Origin: JANLQX01 sp031368095
Lineage (GTDB): Bacteria > Actinomycetota > Acidimicrobiia > Acidimicrobiales > JANYDT01
DNA: 14,223 nucleotides
Reading direction: 5' to 3'
Assembly (NCBI GenBank): GCA_031368095.1
Contig: JANLQX010000324.1
Coordinates: 1-14,223 of the forward strand
The position numbers and the translations under genes are program-made. The notes beneath the pieces are model-generated. The model saw only the letters and a program-made list of their open reading frames with translations. It was not told the DNA's origin and made no database searches. Of the stretch, positions 7,037 through 14,003 are shown piece by piece. The stretch's first letter is position 1. Every line of letters starts with the position of its first letter.

Positions 7037-7741
7037 GTGTCGCTGCGTCCCCGTCTTCCGGCCTCCGCCCGCATTCGCGTTGCTGACCGACGCAACGCTG
7101 CCGTCCACCGCTGGTGGGACCGGGTTTGCCTGTGGGGCGCCGTTGGTCCGGGGTCCTCGCGAGGACGAGCGTTCGGCGCGTTCGGATCAGGTTCGTTTCT
7201 GGCCTTCCCATGGAACACGCTCTATGGCGAGGCCTATATGCGTATCGGGGCCGACACCTACATCGGCCCCGGGGTCACCCTGTCCGTCGGAATCGTCCCC
7301 GGGCAAAAGATGATGTCGGACTCGGTCATCCGCATCGGCGACCGTTGTCTCATCAACAAGGGCACCGCAATCGTGGCCCATTGGAGCGTGGATATCGGCG
7401 ACGACGTCTGGACCGGTCATAACTGTTACATCACCGATCAGAACCACGGCTACGACGACATTTCCCGTCCCATTGGCGGCCAGTCCATGCCCGAACAGCC
7501 GGTTCGTGTCGGGAGCGGGTCCTGGCTCGGCCACGGTGCCGTGATTTTGCCGGGAGTGACGATCGGCGAACACGTGACCGTGGCGGCTGGTTCCGTGGTG
7601 ACGCGCGACGTTCCGGATCGGTGTGTCGTTGCCGGCAGCCCGGCGCGAATCGTTAGGCGCTACGAGCCGGGTGAGGGCTGGGTGCGTCCGGATGGGTCAA
7701 CGCCGCCCACTGTTGCGCCGTCTCGACCATCGCCCCGATAA
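7037..7741 (+). CDS. hexapeptide-repeat (LbH) acyltransferase
   Basis: About 234 aa. The left-handed beta-helix is built of imperfect hexapeptides (IGADTYIGPGV, VRIGDRCLINKGT, VDIGDDVWTGHNCYI, VTIGEHVTVAAGSVV). QNHGY around His137 carries the probable catalytic histidine of the xenobiotic/serine/sugar O-acetyltransferase group. Members transfer acetyl or other acyl groups from acyl-CoA to small molecules, sugars or polysaccharide precursors; the acceptor is not identifiable here. The N-terminus (NAAVHRWWDRVCLWGAVGPGS) and the C-terminal YEPGEGW resemble uncharacterised actinobacterial acyltransferases. No ribosome site decides the start. GTG 7037 gives the expected N-terminus; GTG 6995 in the same frame is possible. 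The C-terminal 29 codons overlap the opposing poly-gamma-glutamate hydrolase gene. It may modify cell-surface polymers, given its neighbours, but that is inference. Confidence 0.85.
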   Translation: MSLRPRLPASARIRVADRRNAAVHRWWDRVCLWGAVGPGSSRGRAFGAFGSGSFLAFPWNTLYGEAYMRIGADTYIGPGVTLSVGIVPGQKMMSDSVIRIGDRCLINKGTAIVAHWSVDIGDDVWTGHNCYITDQNHGYDDISRPIGGQSMPEQPVRVGSGSWLGHGAVILPGVTIGEHVTVAAGSVVTRDVPDRCVVAGSPARIVRRYEPGEGWVRPDGSTPPTVAPSRPSPR

Positions 7742-8300
7742 GCGCTTCGGTCCACGGAATCCGGCCGTCGGTTCGGTCGTGGCGGGCGGCATGAGGCGTG
7801 AGGCCGCGAACCCGGGGCGGCAGCTCAATTTGCACTCCGCCCAACTTTGGTTGGTTCACGGGGTTGTCACGATGAAGTCCTCGGAGTTCCGACGGAATGG
7901 CGTCGAGATCGTCGAGCGCATGGAATTCCGGGAGGGCGGTACGTAGTCGACCAGCCAGCCCACGGGCGAGGTCTCGATTCGTTCCGCCGAGCAGCATCGA
8001 CGTCCACAGTCCTTCGCGGCCGTAGCCGTGGACGGCGATGACCACATCGACATGGTCGAGAAAGGCGGCCAGGGCGGCGGACTCGTCGGCCCGGACGGCG
8101 GTCGACGGAAGGTGCTCGCGCATCGGTACCGGCTGGATCACGGCGTAGAGGGAGGCACCCGCCCGAGCGGCGGCCTCGGTGGCGATGTCATCGGTCCCCC
8201 GCTCCAGATTTCCGCCGTGGAAGGCCATGAACCCGAAGGTGGACCGGAGAATGCTCCGCTCTTCCACGCCGGGACTGGCCAGGAGGGCAGCAAATCGCAT
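7653..8300 (-). CDS. poly-gamma-glutamate hydrolase family protein
   Basis: A 215-aa protein resembling the poly-gamma-glutamate hydrolase family (PF05908-like), zinc-dependent amidohydrolases first known from phages that strip poly-gamma-glutamate capsules. Seen: MAFHGGNLERGTD with His28 and Glu33 as probable metal ligands, REHLPST (His63), VVIAVHGYG (His91), LLGGTNRDLA, and a C-terminal QIELPPRVRG. There is no signal peptide, so the product seems cytoplasmic and its substrate may not be capsule. ATG 8300 was chosen; a TTG three codons upstream is possible and neither has a clear ribosome site. Its last 89 bases are antisense to the end of the acyltransferase gene. The family call rests on motif pattern only. 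Confidence 0.78.
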   Translation of the reverse strand: MRFAALLASPGVEERSILRSTFGFMAFHGGNLERGTDDIATEAAARAGASLYAVIQPVPMREHLPSTAVRADESAALAAFLDHVDVVIAVHGYGREGLWTSMLLGGTNRDLARGLAGRLRTALPEFHALDDLDAIPSELRGLHRDNPVNQPKLGGVQIELPPRVRGLTPHAARHDRTDGRIPWTEALIGAMVETAQQWAALTHPDAPSPHPARSA

Positions 8301-8461
8301 TGGAGCCAAGGTTAATCGTCACCCTTTGCGTAGTTCGGGAACCCGCCTTGCGCCGAGAGTACCGAACACCGTTTCGCACGCCCCTAGCTGGTCCTTCATC
8401 CGCCCTTCACACCCACGAGCGAGGATCATCCACGAAGCATTCCTGCTCGAAGGAGTCCCCA
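8301..8461. other. divergent intergenic region with imperfect inverted repeat
   Basis: This 161-bp gap separates the start of the poly-gamma-glutamate hydrolase gene from the GTG of the secreted repeat protein and should hold both promoters. GTAGTTCGG (8330-8338) pairs with CCGAACAC (8362-8369) with one bulged base around a 23-bp spacer; it could be an operator or a weak hairpin. No convincing -35/-10 pair was found. AGGAG at 8451-8455 serves the plus-strand gene. Confidence 0.25.
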
Positions 8462-9883
8462 GTGTCACACCCAACCGCCACCACCACCATGACTGCTCGC
8501 TCGACCGTCCGCCGCCGTTTCGGCTGGGCCCGTCTGCTCGCCGTCGTCGGCCTCGTCGCCGTGACTGCCACCGCCGTCGCCCCTTCCGCTGAAGCTCGCC
8601 GACGTGTCAGGACGAAGACCGACTTTTCGGTGTCGGTCTTCCCCGATGCCGTGTCCGTCAACGCCGGAACCGTTGCCAGCTACCCCATCGCCATTCGCGC
8701 CACCGCGGGCTATGCACCGTCTCTGCGCTGGGACGTCGACGGCGTACCGGACTTCATCGATGTCCAAGTCGTGAAGGTATCCACCAACCGGTACCGGATG
8801 GACCTCATCGTCCCCGCGAACGCCCCTTCGTCGAACGGCGTCTATACGTTGTTCGGTGTCACCAGTACCCGTGAACGGACTGCGCTCTTCCGGCTGGCTG
8901 TCAACGGAGTGCCACAGCCCACCCAGCCCCCGGTGACCGCGCCGCCGGTGACCAGTCCGCCGGTGACGTCGGCGCCACCGAACTTCGGGCTGCGCCTGGA
9001 CAACCCTGACCTCACCGTTGCCACCAACCAGACGGCTGTCTATGGACTCACCGTCGACCGATCGACGGGATACGGCGGACCGGTTTCGTTCGCACTCAGC
9101 GGCCTCCCGGTTGGTTCGACGGCGAACTTCTCGCCGAACCCGACCACGGCCAGCACGAACCTCTACATCACGCCGGGCGCCGGAACGGCGAGCGGTCGGT
9201 ACGCCATCTTCGTCACGGCAACGGCCGGGACAACGGTGCGATCCGGAACGCTGGCCCTCAACGTCACGGCGATCAGTGACTTCCAGCTGGTGGCCACCAC
9301 GCCAATCCTCACCCTGAATGCGCCGGGCAAGGCCAGCAGCACCATCGAGATCCGCAAAACGGGTTCGGTCACGCCCACGGTCGCCTTTACCGTCGCCGGA
9401 GTGCCGACCGGGGCCACGACCTCGTTGTCGTCGTCGGTGTCGAACAAGAACATCACGTTTTCGGTCATCACCACCACGGCCACACCGCCGGGCATCTACA
9501 CGATCGTCGTCACGGGCCGCTCCGGCGGGTTCACTCAGACCACGAATGTGCAGCTCGTGGTGAATAACCCGGTCGGCTTCACCATGAAGGCGTCACCGTC
9601 GGACTTCGGGATTACCCGGGGGAGTGGAGCCACGACATTCCTCACCCTTGAGTCCTTCGGTGGGTTCAACGGCAACGTCGCCATCTCCGCCAGCGGATTG
9701 CCCTCGGGGGTGACGCTGCGGGCGGGAGTCACGTCGGCCAATTCCCCGGCGATCCTCGCCCTGGTGTTCGATGCCGCGGCCTCGGCGACGCCTACGCCGT
9801 CGGGAGCACCCGTGCAGATCAGCATCACCGGCACGTCGGGCGCCCTCGTCGCCACCATCAAGGTGAACGTCGCCGTCGTCTAG
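8462..9883 (+). CDS. secreted protein with four Ig-like beta-sandwich repeats
   Basis: A 473-aa exported protein. GTG 8462 is chosen because AGGAG lies 6 nt upstream and a signal peptide follows: arginine-rich n-region (TARSTVRRRFGWAR), hydrophobic core at about 24-40, likely cleavage after PSAEA (45). Four repeats of about 90-100 residues follow: 53-150, 178-274, 275-373 and 374-473. They share the pattern F.L......LTV..G....Y...V....G..GPVSF..SGLP.G, then GRYAIFVTATAG and a closing LALNV strand, as in NEW3/Ig-like modules of extracellular proteins. Domains 1 and 2 are joined by a Pro/Thr linker (PPVT repeated) that may be glycosylated. There is no catalytic domain, LPXTG signal or C-terminal membrane anchor. 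It is probably a released or loosely bound surface adhesion or structural protein; the function is unknown. Confidence 0.85.
   Translation: MSHPTATTTMTARSTVRRRFGWARLLAVVGLVAVTATAVAPSAEARRRVRTKTDFSVSVFPDAVSVNAGTVASYPIAIRATAGYAPSLRWDVDGVPDFIDVQVVKVSTNRYRMDLIVPANAPSSNGVYTLFGVTSTRERTALFRLAVNGVPQPTQPPVTAPPVTSPPVTSAPPNFGLRLDNPDLTVATNQTAVYGLTVDRSTGYGGPVSFALSGLPVGSTANFSPNPTTASTNLYITPGAGTASGRYAIFVTATAGTTVRSGTLALNVTAISDFQLVATTPILTLNAPGKASSTIEIRKTGSVTPTVAFTVAGVPTGATTSLSSSVSNKNITFSVITTTATPPGIYTIVVTGRSGGFTQTTNVQLVVNNPVGFTMKASPSDFGITRGSGATTFLTLESFGGFNGNVAISASGLPSGVTLRAGVTSANSPAILALVFDAAASATPTPSGAPVQISITGTSGALVATIKVNVAVV
8930..8967 (+). repeat. 15-bp-period tandem repeat in Pro/Thr linker
   Basis: CCGGTGAC occurs at 8930, 8945 and 8960, a 15-bp (five-codon) period encoding PPVTA, PPVTS, PPVTS. 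It forms the linker between the first and second Ig-like domains of the secreted protein. In-frame units like this can expand or contract without breaking the gene. Confidence 0.8.
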
Positions 9884-9895
9884 CCCCGTCCGCTA

Positions 9896-9922
9896 CCCCG
9901 GGCCCGCGATGCTGGCCCGGGG
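9896..9922 (+). terminator. GC-rich hairpin after the secreted repeat protein
   Basis: CCCCGGGCC (9896-9904) pairs perfectly with GGCCCGGGG (9914-9922) around a 9-nt loop, starting 12 bp after the TAG stop. A strong 9-bp stem so close to the stop suggests a transcription terminator or 3'-end stabiliser. No U-tract follows, as is usual in high-GC actinobacteria. Confidence 0.55.
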
Positions 9923-9962
9923 CGAGCATGAGCGCCCCGCCCGAAGATGGGTGCGGACGTCA

Positions 9963-10075
9963 CGGATCGACCGTTCCCTTGTGGTGGTGAACGGTCGATC
10001 CGGCGCGTCGCCCCGAGTCGGCTCGGATCCACGGTGGTGGACGAACGGTCGATCCGGCGCGTCACCCCCGAGTCG
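9963..10075. repeat. intergenic repeat block: 14-bp-stem hairpin plus 54-bp-spaced direct repeat
   Basis: GAACGGTCGATCCGGCGCGTC occurs at 9989-10009 and again, identical, at 10043-10063. Each copy is followed by a near-identical CCCCGAGTCGG and preceded by a GGTGGTG tract. Upstream, CGGATCGACCGTTC (9963-9976) is the inverse complement of the repeat's first 14 bases and forms a 14-bp perfect stem with the first copy around a 12-nt loop. The block lies between the convergent secreted-protein and plsC genes (254-bp gap) and contains no plausible gene. It could be an interspersed repeat, a regulator array or the terminator for plsC. Confidence 0.75.
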
Positions 10076-10137
10076 GCGCGTCAGCACTGGAGTTTGAGCC
10101 TGGGCGCTCGCGGGGGCGCACTGAGAACCAAACATGG

Positions 10138-10914
10138 TCAGTCCATGCGAGGAACGCCGAGGGGATCGGGAGGCGGTTCACCCCGTAGGTCGGCCACGAT
10201 GGCGACGAGGCGGCGCATCATCTCGTCGGTCGCAGCGCGGACCTGATCGTTGGTTGCCTCCTCGACCAGCGGCCCGGTGGCGGGAAGACGGAGGAAGGTG
10301 CGGGGCCAGAACGGCTCGCCCAACCGCATGCGCACATCGGGTCGATTGACGACAGCCCGCAGCAGGCTTCGGAGCTTGTTGCGTCGCCCGACCACCTGAT
10401 GGGCGCCGACGGAACCGAGCGGAATGATGGGAACGCCGATGTCCAGGGCCAGCCGGACGGCTCCCGTTTTCGCTCGCTCCGGCCACATCCGGGCGTTGCG
10501 GGTGATGCGTCCTTCGGGATACAACGCAATCGCTTCGCCGGCTCGAAGTGCCTGCGCGGCCGGAGCGAGCGCCTCGGCCGGGTTCGGCCCTTGACGATGC
10601 ACGGCGATGTATCCGAGCATCCGCAGTACCCGTCCGATAAGCGGCGCCTCGATGATCCCGGCGGTGCCGAGCAGACGAAGCGGCCGCCCGAGTTGACGGC
10701 CGGCCAACGCCAGGAAGACTCCGTCGGCAAGGCTGGTGTGATTGGCCACCACGATCAGCCCGCCGGCGGGAAGGCCGCGCAAGGTCGACGATCGTTGCGC
10801 GTTCCGGGCCACTTCGAGGCGGGCAAAGGTGGCCATGAGCCCGCTGACCGCCATCCCCAGAACGGCGTAGAGCAACGATCCGCCGACACCCGGCTTCTTC
10901 CAAGAGCGGCTCAT
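10138..10914 (-). CDS. 1-acyl-sn-glycerol-3-phosphate acyltransferase family protein (PlsC-like)
   Basis: A 258-aa membrane-associated acyltransferase of the PlsC/LPLAT family, which typically acylates lysophosphatidic acid to phosphatidic acid in phospholipid synthesis. Seen: catalytic motif NHTSLAD (His59, Asp64); LGTAGIIEAPLIGRVLRMLG (81-100), with YIAVHRQG after it, in the acceptor region; YPEGRIT with Glu134-Gly135-Arg136 as a variant of the EGTRS phosphate-binding motif; and VPIIPLGSVGAHQ as the fourth block. A hydrophobic stretch at about 13-31 may dock it on the membrane. Start ATG 10914 lies only 24 bp from the opposite-strand ATG 10939, so its promoter probably lies within the other gene's 5' end or the two overlap. 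The exact acyl acceptor cannot be told from sequence. Confidence 0.9.
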   Translation of the reverse strand: MSRSWKKPGVGGSLLYAVLGMAVSGLMATFARLEVARNAQRSSTLRGLPAGGLIVVANHTSLADGVFLALAGRQLGRPLRLLGTAGIIEAPLIGRVLRMLGYIAVHRQGPNPAEALAPAAQALRAGEAIALYPEGRITRNARMWPERAKTGAVRLALDIGVPIIPLGSVGAHQVVGRRNKLRSLLRAVVNRPDVRMRLGEPFWPRTFLRLPATGPLVEEATNDQVRAATDEMMRRLVAIVADLRGEPPPDPLGVPRMD

Positions 10915-10926
10915 TGCGGGTCAGGG

Positions 10927-10932
10927 TAGCGT
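10927..10932 (+). promoter_or_regulatory. candidate -10 box for a leaderless crotonase-family transcript
   Basis: TAGCGT, matching the actinobacterial TANNNT -10 pattern, ends 6 nt before ATG 10939. There is no ribosome site in the 24-bp gap to plsC. This spacing would put the transcription start at or next to the A of the ATG, as in leaderless actinobacterial mRNAs. No good -35 box is seen. Confidence 0.35.
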
Positions 10933-10938
10933 CGGCTT

Positions 10939-11754
10939 ATGTCATGGACGGGACCGGACCTCGCCACGATCGGCATCCAAGACGTCGTGTCATCGGGCGG
11001 TTCGCCCATGCTTCTGTGCACGATCGACAACCCGGCGAGCGACTACAACTCCGTCGACGCCCGCCTTCACGCCGATTTCGCCGAGCTGTTTTCGTCGCTC
11101 CGACGCAATCACCAAGCGCGTGCCATTGTGCTGACGGGCTCGAAGAAGGCGTTCTGCGCCGGGGGAGACTTTGCCTGGTTCGAGGAACTCCGCACCGTCT
11201 CCGCCTTGGAGCATCTCCGTCGTGATGCCAAGGCCATCATCGGGGACCTTCTCGACATCGAGATCCCGATCGTGGCCGCCATCAATGGGCCGGCGGTGGG
11301 GCTCGGCGCGTCGATTGCGTTGCTCACCGATGCAGCGGTCATGGCCGACACGGCCACAATCGCTGATCCCCATGTGCGGGTCGGGATCGTCGCCGGCGAC
11401 GGCGGCACGACCATTTGGCCGCTCGTACTCGGACCGATGCTGGCCAAGCGGTATCTGCTCACCGGCGATCCGGTAACCGCCGATGACGCCCTGCGGCTCG
11501 GTCTGGTCACCCACGTTACGTCGGCGGACCGAGTGATCACCGAGGCTTTGGCGCTGGCCGGACGGATGGCCGACGCCGCTCCCCTCGCTGTCCGGGGGAC
11601 GAAGGCGGCGGTGAACAAGCTGGTCAAAGATGCCCTGAATACGTCGTTCGACACGGCGACGAACTTCGAGATCGTCACCCTGCTGTCGGCCGATCACCGC
11701 GAGGCGCTCGACGCCCGGCGAGAACGACGACCCGCCTCCTTCCGGGGCGACTAG
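10939..11754 (+). CDS. enoyl-CoA hydratase/isomerase (crotonase) family protein with atypical active site
   Basis: A 271-aa crotonase-fold protein that binds acyl-CoA thioesters. Seen: oxyanion-hole loop AFCAGGDFAWFEEL (71-84), the second oxyanion element AAINGPAVGLGASIALLTDAA (about 113-133), VGIVAGDGGTTIWPLVLG, and AKRYLLTGDPVTADDALRLGLV. Aligned by eye to classical crotonase, the two catalytic glutamates (E144 in GGGCEL and E164 in QPE of the rat enzyme) fall on Ser125 and His145, so a simple hydratase reaction is doubtful. Asp154 in GDGG is a candidate acid/base. The product may be an isomerase, hydrolase or other acyl-CoA enzyme. The start ATG 10939 appears leaderless. It heads a plus-strand run with a nitroreductase (70 bp later) and an LLM oxidoreductase. 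Confidence 0.88.
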   Translation: MSWTGPDLATIGIQDVVSSGGSPMLLCTIDNPASDYNSVDARLHADFAELFSSLRRNHQARAIVLTGSKKAFCAGGDFAWFEELRTVSALEHLRRDAKAIIGDLLDIEIPIVAAINGPAVGLGASIALLTDAAVMADTATIADPHVRVGIVAGDGGTTIWPLVLGPMLAKRYLLTGDPVTADDALRLGLVTHVTSADRVITEALALAGRMADAAPLAVRGTKAAVNKLVKDALNTSFDTATNFEIVTLLSADHREALDARRERRPASFRGD

Positions 11755-11824
11755 CTCCAGTTCGGCGAGTGGACCAGCGAGCGAGATTGCGCCGTCGGCC
11801 AACCTGGGCGAGGCTCATCGGACG

Positions 11825-12496
11825 ATGGAAACCGACCTGTACGACGCGCTGATGACGACTCGGGCCATGCGGCGGTTCTCGTCCGAACCGGTCGCTCGGA
11901 CTTCGATCGAGGCGTGCCTGCGGGCGGCGGTGCAGGCCCCGAGCGGGGGAAACATTCAGCCGTGGCAGTTCGTCGTCGTCGATGACCCCACCGTGCGAAC
12001 GCCGCTGGCCGAGCTGTACCGGCGTTGCTATTCCCGGTACCAAAGAGCCCTTCTGGCCCTTCCGCAAGCTCCTAAATCACCCGAGGAAGAAGCATCGTGG
12101 CAACGGACGGTGGGTGCCGCCCAGCACCTCGCCGATCACTTCCATGAGGTGCCGGTGATCGTGGCGGTATGCGTGGCCGGCATCGATTTGACCCTCACCG
12201 ATGACGATGGTCCGCTCGATATCGGCTCCGTGCTCGGCTCGGTCTTCCCGGCGATCCAGAACTTCATGCTGGCGGCGCGTAGCGAGGGTCTCGGCACTTC
12301 ACTGACGACGGTGCACCGGATTGAACAGCAGGCCTGTCGCGACATTCTCGGCGTCCCCGAACGTCAGCAGATCGTGGCACTGCTGCCGGTAGGGCATCCA
12401 CTCGGCCGCTGGGGTGTGGCGCGGCGCAAACCGGCCGAGAAGGTCACCAGCTGGAATCGGTGGGGCGCCCGCGAGGCGTTCGGCCCGACGGCCTGA
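11825..12496 (+). CDS. nitroreductase family FMN-dependent oxidoreductase
   Basis: A 223-aa NADH/NADPH-dependent flavoenzyme of the nitroreductase family; members reduce nitro groups, quinones, enones or dehydrogenate cofactors. Seen: TTRAMRRF with Arg13, Arg16 and Arg17 near the N-terminus, the FMN phosphate-binding region; APSGGNIQPWQFVVV (39-51), also FMN-contacting; DIGSVLGSVFPAIQNFMLAA then EGLGTS (154-159), the typical dimer-core helix and loop; and PVGHP (188-192) with RKPAEKV. Length and motif order are normal. No strong ribosome site precedes ATG 11825. A 70-bp gap separates it from the crotonase-family gene and 13 bp from the LLM gene, so the three are probably one transcript. The physiological substrate is not identifiable. 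Confidence 0.9.
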   Translation: METDLYDALMTTRAMRRFSSEPVARTSIEACLRAAVQAPSGGNIQPWQFVVVDDPTVRTPLAELYRRCYSRYQRALLALPQAPKSPEEEASWQRTVGAAQHLADHFHEVPVIVAVCVAGIDLTLTDDDGPLDIGSVLGSVFPAIQNFMLAARSEGLGTSLTTVHRIEQQACRDILGVPERQQIVALLPVGHPLGRWGVARRKPAEKVTSWNRWGAREAFGPTA

Positions 12497-12509
12497 AACG
12501 ACGGACCCG

Positions 12510-13475
12510 TTGCTTCTCGGCGCATCGCTTCGCCCGGTCACGTCGGCGCACTCCGGCGGATCAAACGGCCAGGCGGCGAGCATCTTGGGCTTGGCCGGGA
12601 CGATTCGGACGGCGCGACTTGATCTCGTGCTCGTGGGCGATCGTCATGCGACTCCCGAGAACACGTTTGCCCCGGTCCCACTCATCGCCCGGCTCATGGC
12701 GGAGACCGGCGAAATTCCGGTCGGAGCCGTGTTCCTGGCCCCATTCCATCATCCGGTGGTACTGGCCGAGCAGTTAGCGACGCTGGCCGCGTTCAGCGAG
12801 ACTCCGTTCACGGCCGCCTTCGCCATCGGTGACACCGAATCGCAGTTCGCCGCCTTTGGGATGGCACTGAAGAGTCGCACCGTCCGCACTGACGAAGTTG
12901 TGGCGCTCGTCCGCCGCCTTCTCAACGGTGAGGAGGTCAGCTTCGACGGCCGGTACCACCGCCTCGATCGAGTGCGCGTCGGACCGCGTCCGGTTGCTCC
13001 GGTGCGGATCTGGGTAGGCGGCCGTCGTGGAGCGGCCGTCGAGCGGGCGGGCCGTCTCGGCGATGCGTGGGTGAGCGACACGCGCACGCCGGACGCCGAA
13101 CTGGCCGTCGAATTGGATCGCTACCGCCGGGTCGCCGATGAACACGGACGGCCATGCTTCGCCGTGCTCCGTCGGACCCTGGTCCTGGGTGACACCGATG
13201 CCGCCGCCCAGGTCGCACTGACACGACTGATGGCAACGTCGCCCGGCCTCGCTCCCGACGATGTCCTCGTCGGGTCACCAACGACCGTGACGGAGCGTCT
13301 CCTCGACTACGAAGAACGTGGTTTTGCCATGGCGGTGGTCGACCACCTCAGCCGTGATCACCGTGAGGTGACGGAGTCCCTTGACGCCCTGGGGGCCGAG
13401 GTGATGGTGAAGCTGCGCGCCGAACGAGCTGCCACCAAAGCTGCCTTCAGCCGCCGAGAAGGAGCCGAGCTTTGA
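12510..13475 (+). CDS. LLM-class (luciferase-like) flavin/F420-dependent oxidoreductase
   Basis: About 321 aa, TIM-barrel luciferase-like family. In actinobacteria most such proteins use F420, others FMN; the substrate is unknown. Seen: first strand LLGASLRPVTS, LDLVLVGDRH (38-46), GAVFLAPFHHPVVLAEQLATL, AFAIGDTESQFAAFGM, LVRRLLNGEEVSFDGRYHRL, the family block VRIWVGGRRGAAVERAGRLGDAWV, and a C-terminal VLVGSPTTVTERL. The start is uncertain: TTG 12510, 13 bp after the nitroreductase stop, is the only start that gives the expected N-terminal strand without running into the upstream gene, and it lacks a good ribosome site. The 3' end overlaps the opposing small membrane protein gene by 29 bp. 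Confidence 0.85.
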   Translation: MLLGASLRPVTSAHSGGSNGQAASILGLAGTIRTARLDLVLVGDRHATPENTFAPVPLIARLMAETGEIPVGAVFLAPFHHPVVLAEQLATLAAFSETPFTAAFAIGDTESQFAAFGMALKSRTVRTDEVVALVRRLLNGEEVSFDGRYHRLDRVRVGPRPVAPVRIWVGGRRGAAVERAGRLGDAWVSDTRTPDAELAVELDRYRRVADEHGRPCFAVLRRTLVLGDTDAAAQVALTRLMATSPGLAPDDVLVGSPTTVTERLLDYEERGFAMAVVDHLSRDHREVTESLDALGAEVMVKLRAERAATKAAFSRREGAEL

Positions 13476-13923
13476 GTACCGACGTGCCCCGGGGGACATG
13501 CACGGTGATGGTCTTCTCCAACGAACCGCCCGACGTGATCACCCCGAGCGGAATTTCTGACCGACGACCGCCGATGGTGACTTCCACGGTCGCGTGGGCA
13601 TCTTTGGTGGAGGTGTTGGCCGCCGCAATGACCGTGGCGACCCCGCTGGCGCTGACTGGATTCACGCGTGCATCAATGGTGAACCCAGCACATCGGACGG
13701 GTTCGGTCGGTGCATCGCGGGTGAGAACGATGGCGCTGGCGATGAGCGGTTCGGCGGCTCCGTCGGCGGTCACCTCGAAGTCCGGCGTGAACGCCCCCCG
13801 GCACGACACCCGGTGGGTCAAGCCGCCGAGCGATGACGTGAGAAGAGGTAGGACGATCGCCGTCGCCAGACTGATCGTCCACCAGGGGGGTAGGCGCAGC
13901 GAGGGGATCTTGAGGGGCGACAC
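13447..13923 (-). CDS. small membrane-anchored extracytoplasmic protein, function unknown
   Basis: Not recognised as any named family. With GTG 13923 as start it has 158 aa: a basic N-terminus (SPLKIPSLRLPPWW), one membrane segment at about 15-36 (TISLATAIVLPLLTSSLGGL), then a beta-rich domain of about 120 residues with two cysteines (Cys41, Cys78) that could form a disulfide. Repeated strand-like stretches (IASAIVLT, GVATVIAAANTST, ATVEVTIGG, KTITVHVPRG) suggest an Ig-like fold outside the membrane. The codon pattern resembles the neighbouring genes. No ribosome site fixes the start, and the frame is open further upstream, but that part is proline/arginine-rich and runs into the divergent gene. 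Convergent with the LLM gene, 29-bp overlap. Confidence 0.6.
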   Translation of the reverse strand: MSPLKIPSLRLPPWWTISLATAIVLPLLTSSLGGLTHRVSCRGAFTPDFEVTADGAAEPLIASAIVLTRDAPTEPVRCAGFTIDARVNPVSASGVATVIAAANTSTKDAHATVEVTIGGRRSEIPLGVITSGGSLEKTITVHVPRGTSVLKARLLLGG

Positions 13924-13989
13924 GACGTGTGAGTCTGCCAGTGGCCGGTGCCCAACGGAAGGATCACCGGACTTCGGCTCCGGTCGTCC

Positions 13990-13995
13990 TAACGT
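13990..13995 (+). promoter_or_regulatory. candidate -10 box in the divergent region before the edge gene
   Basis: TAACGT fits the TANNNT -10 pattern, 8 nt before ATG 14004, in the 80-bp gap shared with the divergent small membrane protein. GAGGG at 13996-14000 lies only 3 nt from the ATG, so translation may be leaderless or nearly so. Confidence 0.3.
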
Positions 13996-14003
13996 GAGGG
14001 TCC

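Noticed and set aside
5258..7313. Long open frames overlapping the carboxylesterase (two on the same strand, one of 351 codons on the plus strand)
   Set aside because: The esterase frame carries the full catalytic triad and motif order. The alternatives are arginine-, proline- and serine-rich shadows without recognisable domains.
9963..10075. CRISPR array
   Set aside because: Only two direct copies and one inverted partial copy. No regular repeat-spacer series and no cas genes nearby.
9893..10135. Small open frame with a repeated APDRPF motif in the intergenic repeat block
   Set aside because: The protein repeat is just the DNA repeat translated. No ribosome site, and the composition fits the hairpin and repeat structure rather than coding.
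10178..11802. Alternative open frames of 240-270 codons across the plsC-like and crotonase-family genes
   Set aside because: They are shadows of genes with clear catalytic motifs, and their translations show no family resemblance.
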